DNA of 64,000 bases from Desulfuromonadaceae bacterium. GTDB lineage: Bacteria > Desulfobacterota > Desulfuromonadia > Geobacterales > Pseudopelobacteraceae. The DNA lies in NCBI GenBank assembly GCA_028683435.1, contig JAQUIG010000006.1, forward strand, positions 1 through 64,000, written 5' to 3'. Below, in pieces: positions 44,918-53,956 of this stretch. The first letter of the stretch is position 1. Every line of letters begins with the position of its first letter. The notes under the pieces are model-generated. The model was not told where the DNA came from and did no database searches. It was given only the letters and a program-made list of their open reading frames with translations. The translations under genes and the position numbers were made by a program.

Positions 44918-45298
44918 TCAGCTTTGTGCAGACCAAAGTCCATGAAGGTTACAGAATTCACGTGCCGTCACCTTTTTTGCAGTGACATTAAATATAGCGG
45001 TCGGTGCATCCCCCGGTTTGAGAAACTGGCGATACGCCTTACCATCGGCGGTCAGCTCGATCCACTCGATGTAATGTTTCTCTTCCATCGGATGAGCAAC
45101 AGATCCAATAGTCACTTTTACAAAACCGTCACCTACTTCAATCACCGGTACATGCTTCTCCTTGGCGGCGTCAACAGTATTTTCCGTCATAAGCTTCATC
45201 TCCTGTCCGCAGCAGGAAAGATCGCCTTCGCCTGCATGAACAACCTCAACAATATTTCCGCACAACTCGCATTTGTAAACCTCAAGTAATTTTGCCAT
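44918..45298 (-). CDS. dfx: Desulfoferrodoxin (superoxide reductase)
   Basis: The 126-residue protein has both iron sites. The N-terminal desulforedoxin-like centre uses CELC and CC (residues about 9-30), and the superoxide-reducing centre uses HPMEEKHYI (with the key Glu and Lys) and CNLHGLW. It reduces superoxide to peroxide without releasing oxygen, which suits an anaerobe. ATG 45298 has GGAG nine bases upstream. It follows the rubrerythrin gene on the same strand by about 50 bases. Confidence 0.93.
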   Translation of the reverse strand: MAKLLEVYKCELCGNIVEVVHAGEGDLSCCGQEMKLMTENTVDAAKEKHVPVIEVGDGFVKVTIGSVAHPMEEKHYIEWIELTADGKAYRQFLKPGDAPTAIFNVTAKKVTAREFCNLHGLWSAQS

Positions 45299-45349
45299 AT
45301 TCAATTTCTCCTATCATTTTTAGTAGCCCCTGAAACAGGGCTCTGAGAA

Positions 45350-45928
45350 TTACCAGTTCTCGCCCAGCAGTTCAAAATGCGCTTTTGGATGTATGCAGGC
45401 GGCGCAAAGTTCCGGTGCCTCCTTGCCGGCATGGAGATACCCGCAGTTGCGGCAACGCCAGACAACGTCACCATCGCGGGTAAATACACGGCCCGCTTCG
45501 ATATTTGCCAATAGTTCGCGATACCGTTTTTCATGTTGTTTTTCTGATACCGATATTGCTATCCATGCAGCGGCAATTGCCGGAAACCCCTCTTCTTTGG
45601 CTATTGCAGCAAAATCTGGATAGAGTAGCGCATGCTCCTCATGTTCACCATTTGCAGCCTCGAGCAAGTTCTCTGCTGTAGTGCCTATTTTTCCTGCCGG
45701 GAAAGTGACGGTAATTTCCAGATCGCCTCCTTCTAAAAATTTGAAGAAGCGTTTTGCATGTTCCTTCTCCTGATTAGCCGTTTCCTCAAAAATATCGGCA
45801 ATCTGAACAAAGCCCTCTTTTTTAGCCACACCGGCAGCATATGTATAACGATTACGTGCCTGACTCTCACCGGCAAACGATTTAAGCAGATTTTGCTCAG
45901 TTTTAGTACCCTTGATTGAAGCCGCCAT
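45350..45928 (-). CDS. rbr: Rubrerythrin
   Basis: The 192-residue protein has a ferritin-like diiron domain (ESQARNRY, ETANQEKEHAKRF, ANGEHEEH, SEKQHEKRY) and a C-terminal rubredoxin-like centre (CRNCGYLHAG and CAACIHPKAHFE). It reduces hydrogen peroxide and forms a natural pair with desulfoferrodoxin, which makes it. Confidence 0.94.
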   Translation of the reverse strand: MAASIKGTKTEQNLLKSFAGESQARNRYTYAAGVAKKEGFVQIADIFEETANQEKEHAKRFFKFLEGGDLEITVTFPAGKIGTTAENLLEAANGEHEEHALLYPDFAAIAKEEGFPAIAAAWIAISVSEKQHEKRYRELLANIEAGRVFTRDGDVVWRCRNCGYLHAGKEAPELCAACIHPKAHFELLGENW

Positions 45929-46010
45929 TTTTCCTCCTTTTAATTAGTTTTAAATGCGACAGATATTGTCCTTTATACCTCACTTTGAATATTATGCAAG
46001 CAGGAAAATG

Positions 46011-46040
46011 TAAGGGGGGCGCATTTCTGCGCCCCCCTTT
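46011..46040. terminator. Terminator after citrate synthase gene
   Basis: GGGGGGCGCA (46014-46023) pairs with TGCGCCCCCC (46028-46037) around a 4-base loop. It ends the gltA transcript ahead of rubrerythrin. Confidence 0.75.
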
Positions 46041-46064
46041 AATAACAGAATATTAACTGACTGA

Positions 46065-47393
46065 TTAGGCCAGTTTACGGCCACCCTCTGCAGCCCATTT
46101 TTCCAGCATTGCGGTGGTAACAGATTTAGGACGCTCAATGGCATAGCCGAGACCACGATCCCATGTGATGTTTGCCATGCAGCCAAGTGCACGACCTACA
46201 CCGAACAGAACGGTGTAAAAGTCATATTCACGGAGACCGTAGAAGTACTGGATGACACCGGACTGTGCATCAACATTTGGCCAAGGGTTCTTGGTCTTGC
46301 CATGCTCTGTTAGGACACCAGGAGCAACTTCAAAAATCATGGATACGACTTTGAAGAGAGCATCGTCTTTCAGACCGGGCGTTGCGAGGCAGAACTCACG
46401 CTGTGCCATGTAACGAGGATCGGTCTTACGCAGAACTGCGTGACCGTATCCCGGAATTACCTGGCCGGCATTGAGTGTATCCCAGAGAGCAGCTTTGATC
46501 AGCTCTTTGGTAGGCTCGACGTCTTTGCAGTATTTGGCCTGGAAGTTCATTGTCCAAGCAAGAACTTCCTGGTTTGCAAGGCCGTGCAGTGGGCCTGCCA
46601 GACCGTTCAGGCCGGCAGAGTAGGAATAGTAAGGGTCTGACAGAGCTGAGTGTACCAGATGAGTCGTATGAGCCGATACGTTACCGGACTCATGGTCGGA
46701 GTGCAGAATGAAGTACATACGGGCAACGTCTTTGTACTCTTCACTCTGGCCGATCATATGGGCAAAGTTGGCGCCCATATCGAGAGTTGGGTCGAGAGCG
46801 ATCTGTTTGTTGCCACGATACTTCAAGTTGTAGATGAAAGCTGCAATGATAGGAATACGTGCAACTATATCGCTAGCATCTTCATATACAGATTCCCATG
46901 CAGTCATTTTGTTGAATTTTCCGGAATTGTAGAAGGCGGCAAATTTGGAGTCTTTCTGCATTGCCAGCATAGCAACGGAAAGCATGACCATAGGATGGCT
47001 GTCAAGTGGAAGAGCCTTTATCGCATCAAATACGTACTGAGGAACAGCCTGGCGTACCTTCCACTCGGCAATTACTTCATCAGTCTGAGCCTGGGTAGGA
47101 ACATCCCCGGTAAGCAGAAAATACCAGAAGGATTCAACGGTCGGATAGTCTGAGCCTTTTGCTTTGGGGAGTGCAGCAAAGGTTTCAGGAATGGTTTTAC
47201 CACGGAAACGGATACCTTCTTGCGGATCAAGATAGGAGATATCTGTTACGAGTGAACGGATATCACGTGCGCCACCGATACACTGATCAATGTTAACCTG
47301 GTCAATGATGACTTTGCCGAACTCTTTGACGAGTCTGGTGATACGGGGGCGGTGTTCGTCGATCTTCAGCTTGAGTGTGTCTTTCAGTGCCAT
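46065..47393 (-). CDS. gltA: Citrate synthase, eukaryote-like type
   Basis: The 442-residue protein shows the citrate synthase active site (HSDHESGNVSAHT, PGYGHAVLRKTDPRY, Arg and Asp residues near the end). The sequence, including NGLAGPLHGLANQEVL and the short N-terminus, resembles the mitochondrial form more than the usual bacterial hexameric enzyme, as reported for Geobacter. It is the entry step of the acetate-oxidising TCA cycle. GGAG lies about ten bases before the ATG. Confidence 0.93.
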   Translation of the reverse strand: MALKDTLKLKIDEHRPRITRLVKEFGKVIIDQVNIDQCIGGARDIRSLVTDISYLDPQEGIRFRGKTIPETFAALPKAKGSDYPTVESFWYFLLTGDVPTQAQTDEVIAEWKVRQAVPQYVFDAIKALPLDSHPMVMLSVAMLAMQKDSKFAAFYNSGKFNKMTAWESVYEDASDIVARIPIIAAFIYNLKYRGNKQIALDPTLDMGANFAHMIGQSEEYKDVARMYFILHSDHESGNVSAHTTHLVHSALSDPYYSYSAGLNGLAGPLHGLANQEVLAWTMNFQAKYCKDVEPTKELIKAALWDTLNAGQVIPGYGHAVLRKTDPRYMAQREFCLATPGLKDDALFKVVSMIFEVAPGVLTEHGKTKNPWPNVDAQSGVIQYFYGLREYDFYTVLFGVGRALGCMANITWDRGLGYAIERPKSVTTAMLEKWAAEGGRKLA

Positions 47394-47507
47394 TGTTTTA
47401 CTCTCCTTTTCGTGGTGTGGGTGTAAACCCGGATAAAAAGCTATTTCTAGCTCTCTGCCATCTGATACATCATTTCCTACGGGGAGAAACTGACTTTTTT
47501 AATAAAC

Positions 47508-47547
47508 TGTATACGTTTTACAAGGTTGTTATACTCGACCGTATACA
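47508..47547. promoter_or_regulatory. Operator-like inverted repeat upstream of citrate synthase
   Basis: TGTATACG (47508-47515) and CGTATACA (47540-47547) are a perfect inverted repeat with a 24-base gap. The AT-rich interval holds promoter-like elements on the minus strand (TTGTAA, TATAAC). The bound protein is unknown. HgtR, a Geobacter repressor of acetate-oxidation genes, is one candidate. Confidence 0.45.
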
Positions 47548-47578
47548 ATAAATGCAACAAAAATTTTTCACTTTTAAA

Positions 47579-48772
47579 TCAGTTTAAAATTACCAACTCA
47601 TCACTGGAGTGGGTAAGACGCTTAAGACCTTCATTACTCATATAAAATGTATTCTCAATACCGACTGCACCTTCACCGGGGAAAACGACTTTCGGCTCAA
47701 AAGCAAATGCCATTCCAACTTGTAGCGGCATCTGATTGAATCCGCGGGCGATAAACGGGTATTCATCTATTTCGACTCCAAGCCCATGTCCGATAAATGA
47801 GACCTGCGCCCCCTTTGCCCCCATGAAGCTGTCGGCATAACCCATGCCAACGGCACACTTCAAACAGGTTTCATACAGCGCGCCCCAGCTCATTCCGACT
47901 TCAGCTGTACTCGTCATTAACTCCTGAATCTTCATCATGTCGTCATACCCTCTCCGCAATCGATCAGACGGTTCACCGACGGAAAACACACGGGTCTGAT
48001 CGCTTAAGTACCCCTCCACACATCCGGCAAAATCAATAATTACCGGTTCATGAGCTTCAATGCGCTTCAGACCGGCACCCTGGCCGAAAGAAGGATTAAG
48101 TCCCATCCCCCCCAGAGGTGTATCTGGGTAGGCAGGAACGGCGCTGTCAGTCCCGGAAAAAATTTGAGCATAGAAGATTTCGGAGTTAAAGCCGCGTATC
48201 CGTACAAATCCTTGATGACCATCTTTTCTTGCTGTAAACTCCAGTTCCGCAGCGACCTCCAGATCGGTCATACCAATACGGATAATTTCCCTGGCACGAT
48301 TATATACCCGATCAACCTGATCGGCGGCGTTCTGCATAAGGTGAATCTCGTAATGAGATTTAATCATCCTTACTTTACGAATCAACGGAGTGGCGTCAGA
48401 AAAGTCGGCGTTCGGGTAAATAGTACGGTATCGTTCAAAGAAGTTTACCGGTAGGACGTCAAGCTCCAAACCGACCCGTTTTGGCTCTGCGTATCCGTAC
48501 CGAGCCAGAATAGCCGGAATATCCCTCATCGTGTTAAATGGTATCACCTCCTTAAGGCCGGACTCCATCCTGGCCCGCCCGGCATCCTTACGAACCATAA
48601 AGAGCGGCTGACCGGAGACAGGAACATACAGGTTCCCGCTCTGGACAGTACCGGTAAAATAAAACAGGTCGGCATTCTGGACTATTATGACTGCATCCAG
48701 TGAGTCCGTTATCATCTGTTCCTGAAGTTTTTTGCAGCGATATTCAAGCTCTATTGCAGGTGTTAAATGCAT
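47579..48772 (-). CDS. M24 family metallopeptidase (Xaa-Pro aminopeptidase-like)
   Basis: The 397-residue protein has a creatinase-type N-terminal domain (about 10-150) and a pita-bread peptidase domain. Metal ligands appear in VIIDFAGCVEGYLSDQTR, in FIGHGLGVEID and near EPKVVFPG and GIENTFY. It cleaves an N-terminal residue before proline or a related bond in the cytoplasm. AGGAG lies seven bases before ATG 48772. Some relatives act on other substrates. Confidence 0.8.
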   Translation of the reverse strand: MHLTPAIELEYRCKKLQEQMITDSLDAVIIVQNADLFYFTGTVQSGNLYVPVSGQPLFMVRKDAGRARMESGLKEVIPFNTMRDIPAILARYGYAEPKRVGLELDVLPVNFFERYRTIYPNADFSDATPLIRKVRMIKSHYEIHLMQNAADQVDRVYNRAREIIRIGMTDLEVAAELEFTARKDGHQGFVRIRGFNSEIFYAQIFSGTDSAVPAYPDTPLGGMGLNPSFGQGAGLKRIEAHEPVIIDFAGCVEGYLSDQTRVFSVGEPSDRLRRGYDDMMKIQELMTSTAEVGMSWGALYETCLKCAVGMGYADSFMGAKGAQVSFIGHGLGVEIDEYPFIARGFNQMPLQVGMAFAFEPKVVFPGEGAVGIENTFYMSNEGLKRLTHSSDELVILN

Positions 48773-48811
48773 CAAATTCTCCTATTAATTACAGTACATT
48801 TCAGTATCCCT

Positions 48812-49915
48812 TTAACCTGGCGGAACCGGCGGCAGCACAAATCCAAACAGCAGATCCAGCTCGTGCTGCTGCCCGACAGCAATCCAGGCGGGAAACCCCT
48901 GCTTCCAGACCAGTGACTCGCGAGTTAACTGCCCTGAATGTGCCATCTTCCGCATAGCGGACAGGTCGTATGGACCCGACTGCCTGCCGTCCAGAGCAAC
49001 ATAAAACTGTCCATCCGCAGGTAATGGCGGCGGAAGCGGCAAGCGAACCGGAGGAGTATTACCGGCCATGGCACCTGCTATCTGCCCCCCCATGCCAAAC
49101 CCCATTCCGACGCCTACACCAGCCGCAGCCAGTCCACCCGGATTATTGGCCGCATCGCGAATAGCACTGGCGGTTTCATACTGGGTATAACTCTGCATAT
49201 CTCCAATAATTCGCATGGCGCCGGCTTTGTCAATGGCTTTCTCAACCTCCTCAGGCAATCCGATATCCTGAACCTGTACTTCAACCAGATCGAGGCCTAA
49301 ACTTTCAAAAGCCGGCACTATCCTGCTTTTGAGCGTTTCACCCAGTTGAACCACCTTGCTTTCGAGGTCGATGATCGGTATGCCAGCCTCCGGCATAACC
49401 TCCTTAATACGGGTGCCGATCTTGCCGCGTAGATTATCTTCAATCGATCCAGTTGAAAATGTGCCGTCGGTGCCGACAACTTCACGGATAAAAAGCTCAG
49501 GAGTCTTTATTTTGATCGAATACAGCCCATAAGCCGTGACCCGCACCACTCCGAACTCCGGATCGCGCATAGTACAGGGGCCTGGTGTACCCCACTTCAG
49601 ATTTGTGAATTGACGGGTGCTGCAAAAGTATATTTCAGCCTTGAAAGGGCTTTCAAACCCATATTTCCACGCCTGCAATGTTGCCAGAACCGGCAGGTTT
49701 GCCGTTTCAAGGGTATAGGTGCCAGGCTTGAAAACATCCGCCAGATGCCCTTCATGTATGAACACCGCCACCTGTCCCTCGCGCACGACCAGCTTGGCAT
49801 GATGCTTTATCTCGTTGTTATAGCGTTCAAAACGGTAAACAAGCGTATCATCGGAGTCGTCCAGCCATTGGATTATATCCAGTAATTCACCTTTCACCTT
49901 ATTAATAAACCCCAT
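48812..49915 (-). CDS. SPFH-domain protein with C-terminal GYF_2 domain
   Basis: The 367-residue protein has an SPFH/band-7-like core (about 20-230), a Gly/Ala-rich, Pro-rich linker (about 255-300), and a GYF_2-type domain (about 305-355, with GPYDLSAMRKMAHSGQLTRESLVWK). The family (YdjI-like) has been found with membrane-associated scaffolds. ATG 49915 with GAGG upstream gives the family start, and 18 upstream codons are dropped. It starts about 170 bases from the divergent ParA-like gene. Confidence 0.75.
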   Translation of the reverse strand: MGFINKVKGELLDIIQWLDDSDDTLVYRFERYNNEIKHHAKLVVREGQVAVFIHEGHLADVFKPGTYTLETANLPVLATLQAWKYGFESPFKAEIYFCSTRQFTNLKWGTPGPCTMRDPEFGVVRVTAYGLYSIKIKTPELFIREVVGTDGTFSTGSIEDNLRGKIGTRIKEVMPEAGIPIIDLESKVVQLGETLKSRIVPAFESLGLDLVEVQVQDIGLPEEVEKAIDKAGAMRIIGDMQSYTQYETASAIRDAANNPGGLAAAGVGVGMGFGMGGQIAGAMAGNTPPVRLPLPPPLPADGQFYVALDGRQSGPYDLSAMRKMAHSGQLTRESLVWKQGFPAWIAVGQQHELDLLFGFVLPPVPPG

Positions 49916-50088
49916 AAGCATCCTCTGTTTCAAATGTATATTCATGTTCAGCGGCCAAGAGTGGATCAATTATAAACAAGTTATTACAGGATGCAAGCGA
50001 TGCAATAAATTTGAAACATTTTTAGCACACCACAGCAAACGATTGACCGACAACTGCAAATTGTCTAGTATCGACTCCCCGATGCAGG

Positions 50089-51528
50089 ATGATCAACTCC
50101 AACTCTCTTACGGCGGTACCATATTTAATGCATGCCTATCCCTATACCATAACAATCTCTTCCGAAAAAGGGGGCGTCGGCAAGACAACCCTCGCAACCA
50201 ATCTGGCAATCTATCTCAAAGCGATGCGCGAGGATCTCCCGGTAACAATATTATCCTTTGACAACCACTTCACAATTGACAAGATGTTCGAATTAAAAAA
50301 ACGTCATGGGGAAACTCCCGATGTCCATGCCCTTCTGATGGGTGCAAAAGCAAGCGAAGTCGTTCAGACCGGGCAGTATGGAGTCGGCTTTATCCGTTCT
50401 TCAACAGAACTTGGCGATATCCACGAACGCTTCAAAGGACCGATGACCCTGACCCGGATGCTGGCTGAGTCCGGCATCTCAGGCATCGTGATCATCGATA
50501 CGCGCCCTGATCTTAACATCCTGACCCAGAATGCCCTGTATGCCGCCGACCGGGTGCTGATTCCGGTCAAGGATCTACCCAGCCTTGAAAACTGCAAAAA
50601 CATTTTTTCCCTGTTCGACCAGCGTGGCATCGACAAAAAGTCACTGGCATTGATCCCCTGCCTGATCGACGAGCGTATAAAGTTTGAGGGGATATTCAAG
50701 GATCAGAAAACGCTCCTGCGTGCAATCGCAGTTAATCTCGGCTATCGTTGCCTGGATTCGTATATTTCAAAAAGCCCGAAAGTCGAGAGCCTGAATACAA
50801 ATCCGGATGGTAAAATATATCCGATCCTGACCCACGCCCGCGGCACTGAAGTTCATGGCCAGTTCATGGAAATAACCCGTGACATCCTCAGAAGCGTCGA
50901 TGCGACGAAAGAAACCAGGGCGTGCCTTTATCACACCTGGCTGCTAGAAAAGGAGGCGGGCAAGAAGGAATCATATCTGGCCCGGCTTGAAGGTTTGGCG
51001 GAGCGCTGCCTGATCTGCGGCGCTGTACTGGCAGAACACAGCAATGACCGCAGCTTCTATTTTGAAACGTCTGATCGTTCCGCCCGCGGTTTCCTGCATG
51101 GAAACTGTGTCAGCAGCATGCTCTGTTCGACACTTTATGGCCTAGAGGAAAACGACCCGGCATTCGCTGCGGCCAGGACCCTGGTTGCCGACAAGGCCGC
51201 GAGAGTCGTGTCACTACTGTTGCCACGGATCAGTCCGGAAACATGCAGGCTTGATTATCGTCAGTTCAGCATGACCGGAGAGCAGCTGCTCCAGAAGAAT
51301 GTACAAATGCAGGGGTTTGATGCCGGAGAATTCAACGGTGTACACGATCGTTTATATCTGCTGTTAAACGAGGCTCTGGCAGGTTTTGAAGGCGCCTTAC
51401 GGAAAGAGAGTTGGCTTTCAGTGTATCCGGTGGACCCGGACAAACCTGAGGCCGTTCTGCATGAAGAGTCGTACAAAAATATTTCCCGGTTGCAGAAGCA
51501 GCTTGCTGAAGAAATTTCGGCTATCTGA
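50089..51528 (+). CDS. ParA/MinD-like ATPase with unknown C-terminal Cys-containing domain
   Basis: The 479-residue protein has a deviant Walker A (KGGVGKTT near residue 28-35), a switch region IIDTRPDLN and the rest of a ParA-type fold to about residue 260. The remaining 200 residues are unlike ParA. They hold a CLICG pair and HGNCVSSMLC, possibly a zinc site. No parB lies beside it, so chromosome segregation is unlikely. An ATG 39 bases downstream is an alternative start. It converges with the deacetylase gene (8-base overlap). Confidence 0.6.
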   Translation: MINSNSLTAVPYLMHAYPYTITISSEKGGVGKTTLATNLAIYLKAMREDLPVTILSFDNHFTIDKMFELKKRHGETPDVHALLMGAKASEVVQTGQYGVGFIRSSTELGDIHERFKGPMTLTRMLAESGISGIVIIDTRPDLNILTQNALYAADRVLIPVKDLPSLENCKNIFSLFDQRGIDKKSLALIPCLIDERIKFEGIFKDQKTLLRAIAVNLGYRCLDSYISKSPKVESLNTNPDGKIYPILTHARGTEVHGQFMEITRDILRSVDATKETRACLYHTWLLEKEAGKKESYLARLEGLAERCLICGAVLAEHSNDRSFYFETSDRSARGFLHGNCVSSMLCSTLYGLEENDPAFAAARTLVADKAARVVSLLLPRISPETCRLDYRQFSMTGEQLLQKNVQMQGFDAGEFNGVHDRLYLLLNEALAGFEGALRKESWLSVYPVDPDKPEAVLHEESYKNISRLQKQLAEEISAI

Positions 51529-52492
51529 CGAGCTGTGACGCCGGGACCAACCGCACACCTTGGCCGGCAAGTGCAGGCAGTGACGCTGCAAGGGTTGCGA
51601 TCGTGGCTGGATGTGGATGGCAGATGGCTATTGCCGAACCGTTTTTCCTGGCCAGCCTGACAGCCTGATTGAGCTGGCCAAGAATGTAGCTCCGCTCCTG
51701 TTCGTTATCAAGAAAGACATTCCGCCGTGCCGACCTTATACCTATTCGCTGTGCTACCCTCAAACCTGTGCTATCCGCTGACGTTACGCTGTCGATAAAA
51801 AACAGATTTTTCCCCTTCAAGGTCTGAAGCGTAGTCGCCATCTGTTCTTCATGTTCGGTAAATTCCGAACCCATATGATTATTGACTCCTACCGCCCCAG
51901 GAAATTGCTGTATGAACCCTGCCACCCGATTCTGCAAATCATCGTCACTCATGGCGACAAGAAGGCCATTTGCTTCCAGACGTTTTGCCGGCCATCCCTT
52001 CGGCTGCATCGGAATATGGATCATCGTTTCAATATTTTTTGTGGCCGCATAGGCCGCTACCTCCTTGTCGGCCGGTAACCCCGGTATGATTGCAAAAGTC
52101 AGCGGCACTTTGATTGCTGCCAGCGTACTGGCTTCTGACAAACGGCTACCCATATCATCGATAATTATCGCCAAGCGTCCAGAGGTACCGCCCACCGACC
52201 CTCGTTTTTCAGTTTCATGAATTGCAGGCGCCGGATAATCGTACTGATTACCGTGTAGAGGCGGGGAAACGGCTGACTTCTCCGAAATGGCAGCCTGCGG
52301 AATGTGTGCGTCGGGGATGCCCGGCGTAACATGTGAAAGTTCCGGTTTTCCGTGTGTCACACTCGTTTTTGTGGCAGGAGAGAAAAGAACATAGCCGCCA
52401 ACTGCTATGGCAATCAGAAACAGCATCACCAGCGCAGCCACCCGGGATCCGGATGGCTGCTTTCGGGATTTCTTTTTGGCGGGAACGGCCAT
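51521..52492 (-). CDS. Divergent polysaccharide deacetylase (YibQ/DUF610)
   Basis: The 323-residue protein has one N-terminal transmembrane helix (about 18-38) and a periplasmic NodB-like domain with LAIIIDDMG, the IPMQPKG segment, GVNNHMGSEFT and ICHPHP. In E. coli YibQ is encoded near envC. Here it follows ctpA and envC on the same strand, so it belongs to the envelope gene run. The deacetylase substrate is not known. Confidence 0.78.
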   Translation of the reverse strand: MAVPAKKKSRKQPSGSRVAALVMLFLIAIAVGGYVLFSPATKTSVTHGKPELSHVTPGIPDAHIPQAAISEKSAVSPPLHGNQYDYPAPAIHETEKRGSVGGTSGRLAIIIDDMGSRLSEASTLAAIKVPLTFAIIPGLPADKEVAAYAATKNIETMIHIPMQPKGWPAKRLEANGLLVAMSDDDLQNRVAGFIQQFPGAVGVNNHMGSEFTEHEEQMATTLQTLKGKNLFFIDSVTSADSTGLRVAQRIGIRSARRNVFLDNEQERSYILGQLNQAVRLARKNGSAIAICHPHPATIATLAASLPALAGQGVRLVPASQLVR

Positions 52493-52533
52493 TATTTATC
52501 CGCTACCATTATGGCGCAATTTCCGATAATCAT

Positions 52534-53919
52534 TTAATATTTATCACTCCCCATTGCCTTGATGAGCTCCCACCCCTTAAGCAGATCCAGAGCTCTCAGC
52601 ACCTGATAATCATTTTTCAAATTCTCTTCCATTTTTTGCGGAATATTCTCAGTTTTTTCAATTTTCTCATCTTTTTTATCGATCTTCTTCTCATCTTTTT
52701 TTACATCATCAACTCCTGGTTTGTCTTCACTTTCAAAATGGTTCTCTAGATCTTTTTCGCTAAGATGCATTGCATCTTTTTTACCGGTTGTTTTCGGCAG
52801 TTCGACCGCTTCGACCGTAATATCAGGCGTTATACCTTTTGCCTGAATTGAGCGTCCCTTGGGAGTGTAGTAACGGGCGGTTGTCAAACGGAGTCCAGAA
52901 TCATCAGACAGTGGAATAATGGTCTGTACCGACCCCTTACCAAAGCTCTGGGTCCCGAGAATAATGGCACGTTTATGGTCCTGCAGGGCTCCGGCAACGA
53001 TCTCAGAAGCGCTGGCGCTGCCGCCGTTGATCAAGACAACGATCGGATAATTGGGCTCTTTACCACCTTTATTGGCAGTAAACTGCATTTTTGAGTCTTT
53101 TTCGCGGCCTTCGGTATAGACGATCATCTGCCCGTCCGGAACAAAATGATCGGCAACCTTGACCGCCTGATCAAGCAGACCTCCCGGATCGTTGCGCATA
53201 TCAAGCACCAGACCTTTAAGCTCGCCCTTGTATTCTCCCTTCATGGTCTTAAGGGCCTTCAACAGGTCATTATCGGTTTTTTCCTGAAACTGGGCAATGC
53301 GCACATAACCATAGCCGCCATCCATAAGGTTGAACCGAACGCTCTTGACCTGAATGATATCCCGGACTATCGGGAAATCTTTCGGCTTATCGAATCCCCC
53401 ACGCATGATGGTCAGGATGACCTTGGACCCCTTTTGTCCCCGCATACGCTTGACAGCGTCATTGATATTCAAATCCTTGGTGAATTTGTCGTCTATTTTG
53501 AGAATCATGTCACCGGCCTTGATCCCTGCCTTAAATGCAGGTGTATCCTCGATCGGAGAAATAACGGTCAGAACTCCGTCCTTGACGGATATTTCGATCC
53601 CCAGTCCGCCAAAAGCACCCTTAGTATCAATTTTCATCTCTTTATAGGTATCGGGCGGCATAAACGAGCTATGCGGGTCGAGCGAAGAAAGCATGCCGTT
53701 AATAGCACCGTATATCAGCTTTTTGGTATCGACTTCTTCAACGTAACTCTTCTTGACAATCGCCATGACATCCGTAAAGAGTTCGATAGATTCGTAATCG
53801 CTCCCCTTCCCTTCTGCCGAACTGCGACGCTGGGAGCTGATGATAAAGATGGACAAAAATGCCACAACTACTGCGAAACCAACGACTATTCTTGTTTTTT
53901 TGCTGCCTGGTGTACTCAT
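52534..53919 (-). CDS. ctpA: C-terminal processing protease (S41)
   Basis: The 461-residue protein has an N-terminal anchor helix (about 10-28), a PDZ domain (about 95-180) and a tail-specific protease domain with the catalytic Ser in GGSASASE and Lys in FGKGSVQT. The C-terminal tail from about residue 390 is a low-complexity run of Lys, Asp and Glu. CtpA proteins cut periplasmic proteins, including peptidoglycan hydrolases. GGAGGAAACA stands before the ATG. Confidence 0.9.
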   Translation of the reverse strand: MSTPGSKKTRIVVGFAVVVAFLSIFIISSQRRSSAEGKGSDYESIELFTDVMAIVKKSYVEEVDTKKLIYGAINGMLSSLDPHSSFMPPDTYKEMKIDTKGAFGGLGIEISVKDGVLTVISPIEDTPAFKAGIKAGDMILKIDDKFTKDLNINDAVKRMRGQKGSKVILTIMRGGFDKPKDFPIVRDIIQVKSVRFNLMDGGYGYVRIAQFQEKTDNDLLKALKTMKGEYKGELKGLVLDMRNDPGGLLDQAVKVADHFVPDGQMIVYTEGREKDSKMQFTANKGGKEPNYPIVVLINGGSASASEIVAGALQDHKRAIILGTQSFGKGSVQTIIPLSDDSGLRLTTARYYTPKGRSIQAKGITPDITVEAVELPKTTGKKDAMHLSEKDLENHFESEDKPGVDDVKKDEKKIDKKDEKIEKTENIPQKMEENLKNDYQVLRALDLLKGWELIKAMGSDKY

Positions 53920-53956
53920 TTGTTTCCTCCAGATATATTGATGCTTCTATTGCCGA

